Shown: positions 14,291 to 26,679 of the stretch, piece after piece
Position numbering within the stretch: the first letter of the stretch is position 1
Layout of the letters: every line of letters starts with the position of its first letter
Source of the DNA: Rostratula benghalensis
Taxonomy: Eukaryota > Chordata > Aves > Charadriiformes > Rostratulidae
Reading direction: 5' to 3'
DNA: 64,000 nucleotides
Assembly (NCBI GenBank): GCA_013399305.1
Contig: VXAI01000177.1
Coordinates: 861,599-925,598, forward strand
Translations under genes and position numbers: made by a program
The notes under the pieces: generated by a model
Database searches by the model: none
What the model saw: the letters and a program-made list of their open reading frames with translations, nothing else
Told to the model about the DNA's origin: nothing

Positions 14291-15706
14291 AGAAAAAAAT
14301 ACAAATAAAATCTTTGATAAAAGGCATAAACATCTATTTAAATTAACACATATTATTTATGAGAAAGAAGAGTTTTGTGGGGTTTTTTGCAGAGCAAAGG
14401 GCTGAATGCTAAACTGAACAGCATGAAAAACAAAGTCCACTGGTATTAAATCTGGTGGAAGCTTCATAGACAGCATGACACACTGTGGTGTGACATGGAG
14501 GACTGACGTGATCTGGTGTTTTAAAGGACAGATACAGAGGACCAGATGAAATGTTGTCCCTGGTTCCTATGCAGGTATTTGTAGCCCCTGGGCGTGCCCA
14601 CAGGATGGGGCACTCCCTGCCTGGCGCAGAGACCTTCTCCCCAGGCATAGTACATCTCATTGCCTGAGCAATGCGTGCCTGTGGCCACTTGAGTTTTTCT
14701 CTGTGTCCTCCTTCTCCTTCACTGCCTGCGTCCTGCACCAAAGGCTTCCAACTCGCCCAAAAAAACCAAGGGCAGGTAGATGAATGTACCCTTCATGGGG
14801 AACGTTTGCAGGGTGGCACCTGCATCCAACAGCCTCAGCCCTTGGCATCTCGACAGGCAAGGAATAACACCTCTGCATGTGTGACGGCTCCAAAGAGCCA
14901 CTCTGCCTTTTTACGAAGAGGGCTGGCACCTGGACTCACTGGCATCTCTGGTATATCCAGCACGCTGCAGCAGCAAGGTGGCTTGGGGCCAGCGTGCCCC
15001 AGGAGCCACCAGCCGTGTCAGTTGACACCCTCCTGGCAGAGCGGTAGGTTTCCAGGGCACCACCACCACCCCACTCTCTGCAGCTAAAGTGATTGAGTCC
15101 TTAATAATGAAGGCAATGGCTGGTGCACACGCTGCCCTTTCTGAGGGGTCAGCAATTTGCAAGGTTGCTTGCAAATTAACAACTTTGAAAAAACACCAGT
15201 TGCTATGTTCAGTGGTGTCCAGCAAGTGTGGGGTCCTCATCTGGCATCTCGATTCCTGGCATCTGCTCCTCTGCTCCTTCCTGCTTCTCTAACATGAATA
15301 CCTTCATGGCTTTACATAAGCAAAGTAAAATTGGAAAAAAAAAAAAAAAAAAAAAAGAAAGAAAGAAAGAAAGAAAAAAGGAATTTATATGGCAAATCGT
15401 TTTTTGGTGAAATTCTCGTCTAGAAATAAAAGAGAAAAGACCATGTCACGACTGATATCTAGTATTTTGCATAATATTAATAACACAGCACAATCTAAGT
15501 AATGCTATTACTACTACCAAGTGTGACTAATTAGATATGTAAAAATAGCTATTTTCATCTGTAGAATACATTTAGCTACCTAAAATACCCATTTTATTTA
15601 AGATTTTTTAAATTTTGACTGTTGAACACGAGGAAGAGTTTGACAGCTAAGAGCATCATCTTGTCAGTGGAGACCGATTAATTTTTGCAGAGCTGTAGCT
15701 ACGACA
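14291..15706. other. Intergenic, no gene seen
   Basis: GC-richer around 14560-15080, with overlapping short frames on both strands and no recognised protein. The poly(A)/(GAAA)n tract is at 15335. Confidence 0.65.
15335..15379. repeat. Poly(A) and (GAAA)n tract
   Basis: About 22 A residues followed by GAAA repeats. It lies about 330 bp left of the CR1 at 15707 and is not part of it. Confidence 0.9.
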
Positions 15707-16322
15707 GAGAATCATAGAATCATAGAATATTTAGAGTTGGAAGGGACCTTAAAGATCTTCAAGTTCCAAACCCCCTGCCATGGGCAGGGACATGTCCCAC
15801 CAGACCAGGTTGCTCAAAGCCCCATCCAGCCTGGTCTTGAACACTGCCAGGGATGGGGCAGCCACAATTTCTCTGGGCAACCTGTTCCAGTACCTCACCA
15901 CCCTCACAGTAAAGAATTTATTTCTGGTATCCAATCTAAATCTCCTCTCTTCCAATTTACAGCTGTTACCCCTTGTCCTGTCACTACACTTCCTGACAAT
16001 GAGTCCCTCTCCAGCTCTCCTGTAGGGTCCCTTCAGATATTGGAAGGCTGCTCTAAGGTCTCTCCAGAGCCTTTTCTTCTCCAGGCTGAACAACCCCACC
16101 TCTCTCAGCCTGTCGCCATAGCAGAGGTGCTCCATCCCTCTGATCATCTTTGTGGCCCTCCACTGGAACCGTTCTAGTAGTTCCATGTCCTTTCTATGTT
16201 GAGGACTCCAGAGCTGAACACAGTACTCCAGGTGGGGTCTCACAGGCAAAGAGTAAAGGGGTAGAATCACCTCCTGCGACCTGCTGGTCACGTTTCTTTT
16301 GATGCAGCTCAGGATGCAGAAG
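15707..16322 (-). mobile_element. CR1 LINE 3' fragment with open C-terminal ORF2
   Basis: The reversed 3' end (AATCATAGAATCATAGAAT...GTTGGAAGGGACC) is at the left. The minus strand is open to the normal ORF2 stop near 15749 and encodes the CR1 C-terminus ([14 protein letters not shown], MIRGMEHLCYGDRLREVGLF, VVRYWNRLPREIV). It belongs to the same subfamily as the copy at 25422. Sequence upstream of about 16322 in the same open frame is not CR1. Confidence 0.95.
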
Positions 16323-19274
16323 GTACTCTGCAGCTTGAGTTCCCAAAACTGTGTTTGTGCAGTGCCTAGGGGACCAAGCTCTCTTGGCTTAATTTTGTTA
16401 CTGCTACCAGAATGCAAATATGGAGTCATCAAGCTTCATGAGAAACTGCATGAGGCCATCAGGAGCAACAGCCTTGGGGCCAACATGGCACAAGGGCACC
16501 GTACAAACAAGCAGCAACACCAATACCAAAAGCAACGGGCTCAGAGGTTAATTGTTAACGGTGGGAAACATGTCTTTTGTTGTGCCTCAGTTTGCAGTGT
16601 CTCCCAGGGCAGGCCAGAAAACCCCTCTTGCTCCCGCTCACTTTGGGAGGTATGAAACGAGAGGATCAATCCCGGAGGAAAGAAAGGCTCTGCAGGTTTG
16701 AACTGAAAGGGTGCAATTGATTTCAGCGTGCGTTCGTACCAGCAGACCAGTTCTCTCATTGTCTCATCCAATTTAGCCCTGAAGGGCTGAGGTTGTTAGC
16801 ACTGTTGTTGAAATGTCTGGTATCAGACAGAAAAAAAAAAAAGTGTGTATTTTTAAATGCTTGTATATATGTCTAGAAAGTGATGTCAGGGTGGAGGGGA
16901 GACAGAAAAGAAAGAGACCAAACAAAAGCTCCCAGGCTTCAAGTTCCCTTGTCTTTTCCACTGACTTTTACTGACAGCTTTTTCATGATGCCTTTTTTTT
17001 TTTTCTTGTTAAAGTGACAGTAGATTTATTACGGCTGTCGCCAGAGCAGGCAATTGATATGCTACACACGCTGGGGATCAGGAGAGTGGTGGGTGACAAA
17101 ATTGCAGTACTGTGCATAATTGTGGCCTGGAGCATGGCGTGCTGCTGGAGAGCTGCAGTGGGTCTGAGAACGCCCTGCTCCCTCCCCCTCTCCTCCAGCC
17201 ACCTTCCTGTCCTGTCCTTTTGGGGGTGCCCCAGGATTCTGCCAAACCCTCATCAAAGCTCTGCCTAAAAAGTAACGTTCACATCATATCAGTCACAATA
17301 TGAAAATGAAAAGCCTCCTAAGCCATGTGCCAACAGGAGCAATTATTTCCTTGGTGCATAGTGGTAATTATTAATGACTCAAACCCACTCAGTGCTTTGG
17401 ATAAGCTGAGCACTGGGGTACCAATTTATGTTCCTTTCTGCAGCAGGTATGAACTCTTTCCCACTGCATCCACTAGTTTTATTCAGTAGGCTTCCATGTT
17501 GTGGCAGAGTGAAAAATCAATAAGGAGGTAGTGTGCGAGGGGGGGTGTTTCCCTACCCTTTTGCAGATTTGTTTTTCAAGTGCAGGTTAAAGTTATCTTG
17601 CCCCAAAAGCACCACACACTGCTATTGGCTGACCCAGTCATTACTGACAGCAGCTGCTGCCTCAGTTGCAATCCTTCAGATTTAATATTTCTGTCAAAGG
17701 CACTCAGTGTAATAAATTACTGCAATTTAGTATAAGAAATAGGAGCCTGTTTTGTACATTTCATGAGCATGCAGTACCATGTCCCACCTCCCTCTCCTTT
17801 TACTGTACAAATGTTGTTATATTGAAAGAGAGGTAGCAAAAGGTCATCTAAAATTTGACTTTACTTTCCAGTGTCTTCCTCTATGAGGGTTAAGTTTATT
17901 CATCTGAGGTGCAGTGCTGACTCTAGTGTATTTGTTTGCTTGAGCAAAAGGCACCCAGGTCAGGAAGGGTGACAAGGACTGTGCCCTTGGATTGCTGCCT
18001 TTTTGGCTACTTGTTTTTCCAGTGAGGATGAAGCTTCGGGAGGTTTGAAGGATACGTGACAGGATCAGGAGCCAGCCATTTAGTTGTTACCCTTTCTTAA
18101 TTTTCCCACAATCCTGTGCAAAGTAATAGGATTTATTTTCACTTGGCATATGGAAAAAGAAGGAAGGACCACCCATGGCTTGCCTGCACAGACCTTTTTG
18201 CATCTGCTGAACTAGAATGGATTTCAGATTTATGCAGTACTTTTCTTTTGCAGTCTTTATGAAATGATAGTAAGTTCAGTGCAATAGCTCTATAAAATGA
18301 AAAGCAGGCAGCCGCTGTGTACTCAACATTGTTTACACTTGGTAGGGTAATGCAGGCTGTTTCACTGAATGGGGGAAAGTCAGCTGAAAAGCAGCATCCT
18401 TTTGTAACAAAGTCAAGAATTATTGGTCTTCATGATCACTTTTGTTGCTTCCTGCCATGGGCTTCTTTCCTCAGTGCTGCTGAGCTCACGTATTCAGGGC
18501 TACCTGCTCCCTGACAGCTCTGTGTGCCCACAGGAGAGAGCCTAAGCAAGATCTCTAGCCCCACTCTCCTTTCTCATGGGCAGCCTGCTTTCCAGAGCTG
18601 AAGAAAAAGTGAGGCTTTTTCTGGTTCTTACCCCAAATCCTGCAACAATGAAGGAAATGCAGTTACATTCTTTATAATGCTTAGGAAGGGCTGGACTGCC
18701 CTCTGGCCTTGGACCTGGAGATGAAGGGAGAGCATTCTCCACACCTTGGAGGGTCTCTGGTGGTAGCCCCCAAAGTTCTGCTCTGTGGGCTGCCAGCTGA
18801 GCCAGCACCCAGTGCTCCTCAGTTGGCATGCCTGCCTGGGAAAAAGTGAGCACTCTTAAGACACAGCCTCTTCCTCTTTGTTTCCATCCTGCTGAATACA
18901 TCCTCCCCCTGCCCTCACCACAGGTACAGCTTGGTCCTCAGCAGTGCCAAGACATCCCCCATTCTGTAAACCCCCTGTTGCTGGAGCCACCTTGACAAGT
19001 TTTCTTGAGACAAGTTTACTAAAAACAGCTATTCCTATACCCATAGAGCTTCACACCCTCCTCTCCCCCTCCTTCACTTGCTCAGCTAGCGCCCACTTGT
19101 ACCAAACCTTACCTCTGGCTGAGTACTTCTGTGAGGCTTCATTCTGTGACACTTTTGATTGCGACCATCGTTGCCCTGGAACTTCCACCACAGCTTGCTG
19201 TCAAGCATAAAGAGGACCCACACATTCTTCCTGGGTTCAGAAACATCTCTGGCAGATTCAGCAATGCCAGCTTG

Positions 19275-19310
19275 CAATGCCAGTAATGCCAGCAACGCCA
19301 GTAATGCCAG
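19275..19310. repeat. 9-bp tandem repeat
   Basis: Four units of (C/T)AA(T/C)GCCAG, copies 1-4 differing at two positions. The surrounding reading frame is not recognised as a gene. Confidence 0.85.
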
Positions 19311-20405
19311 CATTCCTCTCTCTGGGACAGCTGCAGTATGTCATGTCAATGCCACCTCCACTGCCCTGCTCTGCAGAGGGAGGTCCCTACTAAATGCTAC
19401 GGAGTTATACAAAAGCCTACAGAAGCATGAATTTCAGTGAAATCCTACAGAACTTCCCCATGTATATAGTTTCTGGTGTGTTTGAAATGTCTCAGGATGG
19501 CCCTCAAACTTCAGGATTCCACATCATACAGTGGAACGTGTGGTAGCTTTATTTTTGGTGGCTTTAATCACCACTGCTTTAAATACATTGCGCAGCATAT
19601 AAGGATAATGCTCATAAGCAAGTACAGTCCTCTGCCTGAGAATACATTCGCCTCACTACACATCCTAATTGGGTGTCCTTTAATGGCAGTGAAGCTTTGG
19701 TGGAAAAGGTCAGCAAATAACTGCACAGTGCAGAAAATTCACACGTCATAATCCCAGTCCTTCAGTTCCCGTCTTCCCATGCTGTGCACTCTTCGTCCCC
19801 AGACAGGAGCACGTTACCGCTCTCCACCTCCTGTTCTCTTCCTGCTGTCCTCAAATCAGAGCAAAACAGCCTCCCTCTCGCTTAATTGAGCTTGGCTCCT
19901 ATGACGCTGAGCATCTCACATGTTGTCAGAGAGCTTATAGTTATTGACATTCATTTTATTAGGAAGAAGCCTTTGAAACAGAATCAATGCATTGCTCGTG
20001 CAAGGAGCAGTAAAGCTGTTTTGGGTAGCATCGTGGCTTTGTCTGCAGCCTACACCTCTTTCCAGCTGGATGCTGCAGGCTCTCAAAGGAGCAGTTAGTG
20101 AGGAGGTGGGAGAGACGAAGGAATAAACCTCTGTACCAGAAAGCACGAGATGGGGAATGTTTCTCTTCTCTTATGTAGGTTGCCCATCATCTCAGCTCAT
20201 GAGAACAGATGCTGCTTGGCTTTTTACTTGGAAAGGCAAGGAGCTGTAAGAAGAGTGAGACAGCACAGGTGACAGAGTCCTGCAAGGGTGGCCTGCAGGC
20301 ACGACAAGTGAGAAGGGCAATTCCTACCCTTCTCAGAACTCAATCCAGAATCTTGCCTTCACCTTGTTCATGATGAGGCAGGGGATTAAATAATGACAGT
20401 GTAGA

Positions 20406-20406
<1 letters not shown>

Positions 20407-20446
<40 letters not shown>
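20407..20446. repeat. Poly(T) tract
   Basis: A T-rich run with two early C interruptions, then 28 or more T. No retroelement body is recognised next to it. Confidence 0.9.
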
Positions 20447-20450
<4 letters not shown>

Positions 20451-20494
20451 GAGAATTAGAATATATTGCTACTTGTCACAGATGTGAGAAAAAG

Positions 20495-20542
20495 CTAAAG
20501 GTCAAAAAACGAGAACATTGCTCTAAAGGTCAAAAAACGAGA
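20495..20542. repeat. Direct 20-bp duplication with 8-bp spacer
   Basis: CTAAAGGTCAAAAAACGAGA at 20495-20514 is repeated exactly at 20523-20542. Each copy contains AAAGGTCA, a nuclear-receptor half-site sequence. It follows a long T tract. Confidence 0.85.
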
Positions 20543-23500
20543 CAGCAACTAAAAAGAGCCCAAGCTTTATTTTAATCTCCTGATATTTTTCCTGGGTAAT
20601 TATATTATTCTGCTGGGTCATGCTACATTTAAACATCTGGAATAAGCAGTGCTCAATTGCACCAGTCAAAAGGCTATGCTACTTACCATGCCCCTCCTCA
20701 GAGCTTTGCCCAGGGGCCAGCTTCTGTGGAGATGTTCATGTTGTCAGAGCAGAAAGCAAGGTAGCTCGGTTCACATGCACCCTCTGGATCTGCTCACACC
20801 TCTTGGGGCATCAGGTTAGAGAGATGTGGCAAGACGTATGGTGCAGAAGGAGTCTTGGATCCCTGGTTTCATCTCTCCTGCTGCCACAGGAATGGCACCT
20901 TAATGCAGTACTAATGCTGTGTCCTTACAATGCAAAGGTGCTGGGATTCCTGCCAGTATCCTCAGAGGCATTTCTGCCTCCTGTTTTCTTCTTGATTCCT
21001 CCAGTTGACATCTGACAGGCAAGTACTTCAGGGGCTGATGGTCTGTACTTCACACCAGGGTCTCACCACACACCTCAGACTATACCGTCAGATGTAGTGG
21101 ACTGGAGAAATGAATAAATCGCAACACAGTTGAGATCACCCTTAATTCAGGGCTATTTGTTTTATTTTATTTCTCCTGGCTGCAGAAGCAAGAGAAAGGG
21201 CTGAACAATGACAAGAAATGGTTGGAGACACCCTGAAAACAAGGGAAATTATCTTCAACAGAGGTGAGGGCTCCTGCTGCATTTGTTACAAATGTGCTGG
21301 GACACAGAAAGCCATGCCCCAGGGTCTTGAAACCGCTTATCTGGAAAGTAGTACCAGCATGGTCTTGTCTCAAATGAACCCTTGTCAGTCACCTCTGATT
21401 CAACCTAGTGCTCTTCTCAGAAATGAACGTTGTCTTCTCTGCAACATGGTAAACATTCATAGGAGTTCCTCAGTCACACCATTCCTTAGGTATTGTTTTA
21501 AAAGTCAAGCTTGCCAGCTGCTGTCACTGAGTGCTATGCACCCAGGAGCAGACTCGGTCCCAGCATGGGTTGTCAAAATGGATCTATGCAATACGTAGGT
21601 TTTTTTGACTCTAAGTCATACAGTGGCTAAGTCCCGAAAATTCTCTGGGGTAAATATTGTTTGTTTGTTTGTTTAATTTCACATTTTGGTACAGCTCTTA
21701 GATGTTAGTGTCCACTGCAGCTGGTGGAGTTGGTTGTTGGATTGAGTACGGACAAAGGAAGTCCTGGCTGTGCAGTGTGAACCCTTGCTTTTGAAAACAA
21801 AGTAGAACCTAACCCAGGTCAGCAAAAATCGTCAGTGAGACATCTCCACCTGCCAGAATAATGGGATTCACTTTAAAGTCATTAAAATTGCAAAGGTTCC
21901 TTCTATCTCCTTGTAAAGTCCCATGCCTCAGTGGATGCTCAGACTTCCCTTATACTGGGAAGGTCTAGCAATTCATTGCCTTAGCTCGCAAGCCGGGGGT
22001 CAGACTGCCACCTAATCACCCAGTATGGTTTGTATGTAAGGCTACAGCTTTCCTAGGGGTCTGCATGACTGCTCACAGTCTGGAAGGACTCTGCACAGAG
22101 GCGAACCATTCCAGTACCAGTCCTAGGGGGTACTGACCATCCCCCCACTGAAGCCAGTGCGATTTTTGTGTCTGTATTAGATACTACATTTAAATTCACG
22201 TCCATTTAGCCTTGTCTTCTGCTCTCTCCTTGAGCAGAGTGTATTGCATACATACAGGTATGCATTTAACCGTGCTCAGACTGTCTAGACCAAAGGTAAG
22301 CAGCTCTATCCTTATCTACTTCTCACCCAAGAGGTGACACTACCAAAAGCCACAATGTACTTGGGTGAGCTGGGCTCTCAGTTGACTATAATCTCTCCCC
22401 TGGACCTGAAAACCCATCTGTGGCAAATTCAAGCTGTCTGAATCTCAGGACTCCTGCAGAGCTGACGAGTGCCCCTTGCTGTGGGGCAATACCAAAGCAC
22501 AACCCTTTAAAACAAGGTTAAAACTCTTCTCTCTTACACTGGTTACTATGAATATTTTACATTCATTAGAGTTTCCTTTTTTCCCTAACTCTAAAAATAA
22601 GCCATGGAGGCTAACACACAGCTTCTAGCCCCATTTTGGCCTCTTGCCACTATGCCTAAGTGTTTGTCTGTGCTTGGTTTTTCATCGAAATAACAACACT
22701 GGATAATGATAGTGCCTTTATATATACACATAAAGCAAGCAACAGAACAAAAAGCATTACACAGGCTTTGCTTGGCAACACAAAACAGGTCAAAAGGAGC
22801 CGTTTATCCATACCATTTGCCTCAAAGTTTCTTCCTGGTTTTATTCATAACACAAGTGCCCTACTGCAATGGAAAGCTCCAGACAAAAACATTTTTCCTA
22901 GAACTTCAGCAGTTCTCATTTCTGGGTGGCAGCAAGTAAACTGTAGTGAAAATACAAGGGCATATATTCCCTATTGTGGTTCTTTTGAGATTACTGGATA
23001 GTATTTCAGTATTTTCACTCCAGCACATTCCATTTTTTGCCTAACCACCTAATTACAATTTCCTCCTTATTACTGGCAGACATGAACTAGCAACCTGCAA
23101 GAAAATATGTCCAGTCTCAAGCCGTTTGCAATCAATATCTCATCTTGAGAAATGATCCAGGTTTTTGGAGACAAAAAATGGGTCTATGATTCATCCGTGT
23201 GATTTTAATAGGCCAAAATTACATCTGCAGATTAAAACCCTGTTAAGAACTAGGATGATAGAAACTAGGTCCTATATTTCGCAGTTGGCTTCCATTTTGA
23301 CACTTTAAATATTTTACACTTGCTTATTTGTGTTAAAAAATAAGTCCCTTGGACAAGTAAAATGATGCAGATAATTTGGTTTAGCTTTTTACACGATGAG
23401 TTGCCCATGTATGTTCTCTGTTTCCTTGGATACTAGAGATTTCATGCCACAGTTCAGCCACACAGACATTTTATTTTCCATTACAGCACCTGGAATAGGA

Positions 23501-24803
23501 ATGAAAAATCCTCAGAAATTGTTAAGATATGAGCAAGACTGCAGGTGTAAACTCAAGCAGGATCATCCTAGACAGGGTCAGATAGAATTGGACAGGGAAA
23601 GCAGAAAGTTCACCACCTGCATGGGCTTCTCAGTTGTGCTGTCTTGCTTTTCTAAGCAGGTAACTCTTGCGTGGGAATATACTCTTTTCTTCACAATTCT
23701 GAACCCGCAGTTGGCTTTGCTTTTGGCATTTACCTGACAGACAGCTCAAAATACAACTAATTATACTATGTGCATAGTTTGGACTAAAAGCCAGTCCACT
23801 GCATTTTCAAACCAGTTTTCATAACCCCTTGCACAACCATACTTAAGTGATAAAAATCAGAAGCTCCATCCAAAATGCTGCATTTAGGTGTTCAGACAGA
23901 TTTACTAATCTTATGAACCAGTTCACAGAGAAATTCACTCTTTCCATGGACTCGTTCAGCCTTTGATTATTTACCTAGCATTTTCAAAGTCTTTCACATG
24001 TCATAAATATTTCACAAAAATGGACAGATTATGGACTAATTTCAAGTTAGTTGATAATAATAACAACAAATCTGGTTTAAACAGTCTTACAAAGTTTCAC
24101 AGAATAGCCTTTCATGAGACTTGTTTAGTCTGGATGAAAGGGCAGTGAAGACCTAGAAAAACTTGGTGACTGCTTTCGAAAGAGTTCTTCCATCTGTAGG
24201 TGGTGATTTTTTGTGTTTAGTAAACTGAGATGGGCTTTTCCCATGTAATTGCTGAGTTATTTTGAAATCCCAAACAACTTCTATAATTTACATTGTCTTG
24301 CAGCAAGGAGTGATAAAAGTTAATTACATGTTTTGTGAAGAGCCACCTCCCTGTGCTCTTCTAGAACCTACCTATGTTTATCTCCGTTAATGTCTCCAAG
24401 GTTTTGTGTTGGAAGAGCCCTCAAAAAATGGCCAAATCCTTCAAGTCACTCTAGACTTTATAGGCTTTTGAGTTCTGCTCCTTTCTAGACCAAAGTGTCT
24501 TAAATGATTCAAATTTTTATCATAGGAAAGCTGTTCTATAGCTTCACTAATCTTGCCTTTCTTCTCTGTGAATTCTCATTTTGTGGACTTTTTCTGAGCT
24601 GTTTCAAACTACGTGCAGTGGCCAGGATGCAGATATATCATAGATATACGTACAGTGGCATAATGGCATTCCCTGTTCAGTCTTTAACCAGTTTCTGAAC
24701 AACACAGACCTTCTTTCACTTTTCTGAGCAGTGGTGAGAACTATGTTGATGTTTTCACTGGGTGTACATAACCTTCTACAAGTCATTTCCTTTCCCTTTT
24801 GCC

Positions 24804-24831
24804 AAAAAAAAAAAAAAAAGAAAAAAAAAAA
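24804..24831. repeat. Poly(A) tract
   Basis: A-rich run with a single G. No processed gene copy was recognised upstream. Confidence 0.85.
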
Positions 24832-25421
24832 GGAGACACAGTTCCTAATTTATCCTAATTTAACTGCCTCACTTTTGTCTCTAAATTAATGTGATGAAAT
24901 TGGTATTTAAACCTTGTCTGAGACAAACTGTAGAGAATTTTAGGCAGAAAGGCAGAATATAGCAGAATGTCATTATTTACTTTCAAATCCTGGCAAGGCA
25001 CTGAATATTTTGTGCTGTTCTCTGAACACTTTTCTCTTCTCTTCCAACTGCTAGTTCAGATGCACAAAGATTTCTCTTCACCTCTTCACATTTCCAGCTT
25101 CCTTCAGATGGAGGGGAACGTGTGTGAGCTGCAGGATGCCAAGGTTCTGCACTGGTCACCAGATTGAGAAAACAAAATGCCATTACAGGTGACACAGGAT
25201 TTCATTTAAGTGTTGAGGGGTAGCTTATCTCCTTTTTCACATCAGTGGTGGTTGATGCTTGGTGTCAACGTTTCCTCTGAGAGTCCACCAACAACACTTG
25301 CATGTCCCTTAAGCCACTTGAGGATTTCACTGACACTGAGTGATGTTGCCCAGAGTGCAGTTTGGCAGATTCAGTTACTTTGCAATGGCAACATTTGCCA
25401 AATGCGGGCAAAGGCCATCAT

Positions 25422-26560
25422 GAATCATAGAATCATAGAATGTTTAGAGTTGGAAGGGACATTAAAGATCTTTAAGTTCCAACCTCCCTGCCATGGGCAG
25501 GAACATGTCCCACCAGACCAGGTTGCTCAAAGCCCCATCCAGCCTTGGCCTTAAACACCTCTAGAGATGGGACAGCCACAATTACTCTGGGCAACCTGCT
25601 CCAGTATCTCACCACACTAACAGGAAAGAATCTAAATCTCCCCACTTACAATTTAAAGCTGTTACCCCTCGTCCTGTCACTACACTTCCTGACAACGAGT
25701 CCCTCTCCAGCTCTCCTGTAGGGTCCCTTCAGATATTGGAAGGCTGCTCTAATGTCTCTCCAGAGCCTTTTCTTCTCCAGGCTGAACAACCCCACCTCTC
25801 TCAGCCTGTCGTCATAGCAGAGGTGCTCCATCCCTCTGATCATCTTTGTGGCCCTCCACTGGACCTGTTCCAACAGATCCGTGTCCCTTCTATGTTGAGG
25901 ACTCCAGATCTGGACACAGTACTCCAGGTGGTGTCTCACGAGCGCAGAGTAGAGGGGTAGAATCACCTCCTGCGACCTGCTGGTCACGCTTCTTTTGATG
26001 CAGTCCAGGATGTGGTTGGCTTTCTGGGCTGCTAGTGCTCACTGCCAGCTCATGTTAAGCTTCTCATCCATGAGCGCTTCCACGTCCTTCTCCTCAGGGC
26101 TGCTCTCCAGCCATTCTCCACCCAAACTGTATTTGTGCTTGGGATTGCCACAACCCAGGTACAGGACCCTGCACATGGCTTGGTTGAACTTCATGTGATT
26201 TGCACTAGCCCACCTGTCAAGACTGTCCAGGTCCCTCTGGATGGCATCCCTTTCCTCCAGCATGTCAACCACGCCACCAAGCTTGGTGTCATCGGCAAAC
26301 TTGCTGAGGGTGCACTCTATCCCACTGTCCATGTCTCCGACAAAGATGTTAAATAGCACTGGTCCCAGTGCCCCTGAGGAACGCCACTCATTACTGGCTG
26401 CCAGTTGGACACTGAGCTGTTGACCACAACCCTTTGACTGTGGTCATCCACCCAGTTCCTTTTCCACTGAGTGGTCCATCCATCAAAGCCATTGTGGCAA
26501 AAGCCCCTGGCAAAGCTTTCCTGCTGGGTTTCCAGAGGTGTTCTTGTCCATAATGTAGGG
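25422..26560 (-). mobile_element. CR1 LINE fragment with reverse-transcriptase motif
   Basis: This is the longest CR1 copy. The reversed 3' end is at 25422. The minus strand carries [25 protein letters not shown] and the active-site FADD, then [10 protein letters not shown] and the C-terminal region. A frameshift just after GVPQG and a deletion near 25630 break the ORF. The 5' edge is blurred. Confidence 0.94.
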
Positions 26561-26640
26561 AGGTGGGCTGGTAGGGACCCACCACACACTAGGGCAGGCC
26601 TCTTTTTTCCAAAAGTCCTCAAGCCTTGGAGCGGCTCACA

Positions 26641-26679
26641 TTCTAATGCATTTTGTATAGCCTACAAAATGCATTAGAA
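26641..26679. repeat. Perfect 17-bp inverted repeat with 5-bp loop
   Basis: Arm TTCTAATGCATTTTGTA (26641-26657), loop TAGCC, then arm TACAAAATGCATTAGAA (26663-26679), a perfect reverse complement. It lies about 80 bp beyond the 5' edge of the CR1 at 25422-26560. Confidence 0.9.

Larger units (their letters stand above)
16323..25421. other. Intergenic between two same-family CR1 copies
   Basis: Nine kilobases of mostly unique DNA with simple repeats at 19275, 20407, 20495 and 24804. No coding gene or RNA gene was recognised. Confidence 0.65.

Noticed and set aside
16323..16432. N-terminal extension of the CR1 frame at 15749-16322
   Set aside because: The sequence upstream of 16322 is not CR1; the joined frame is fortuitous.
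19159..19440. Frame with Asn-Ala-Ser repeats resembling a glycosylated protein
   Set aside because: The repeats come from a 9-bp tandem repeat; no signal peptide or conserved flank.
20407..20446. Poly(T) as the tail of a reversed processed pseudogene or SINE
   Set aside because: No gene-like or SINE-like body and no target duplication visible beside it.
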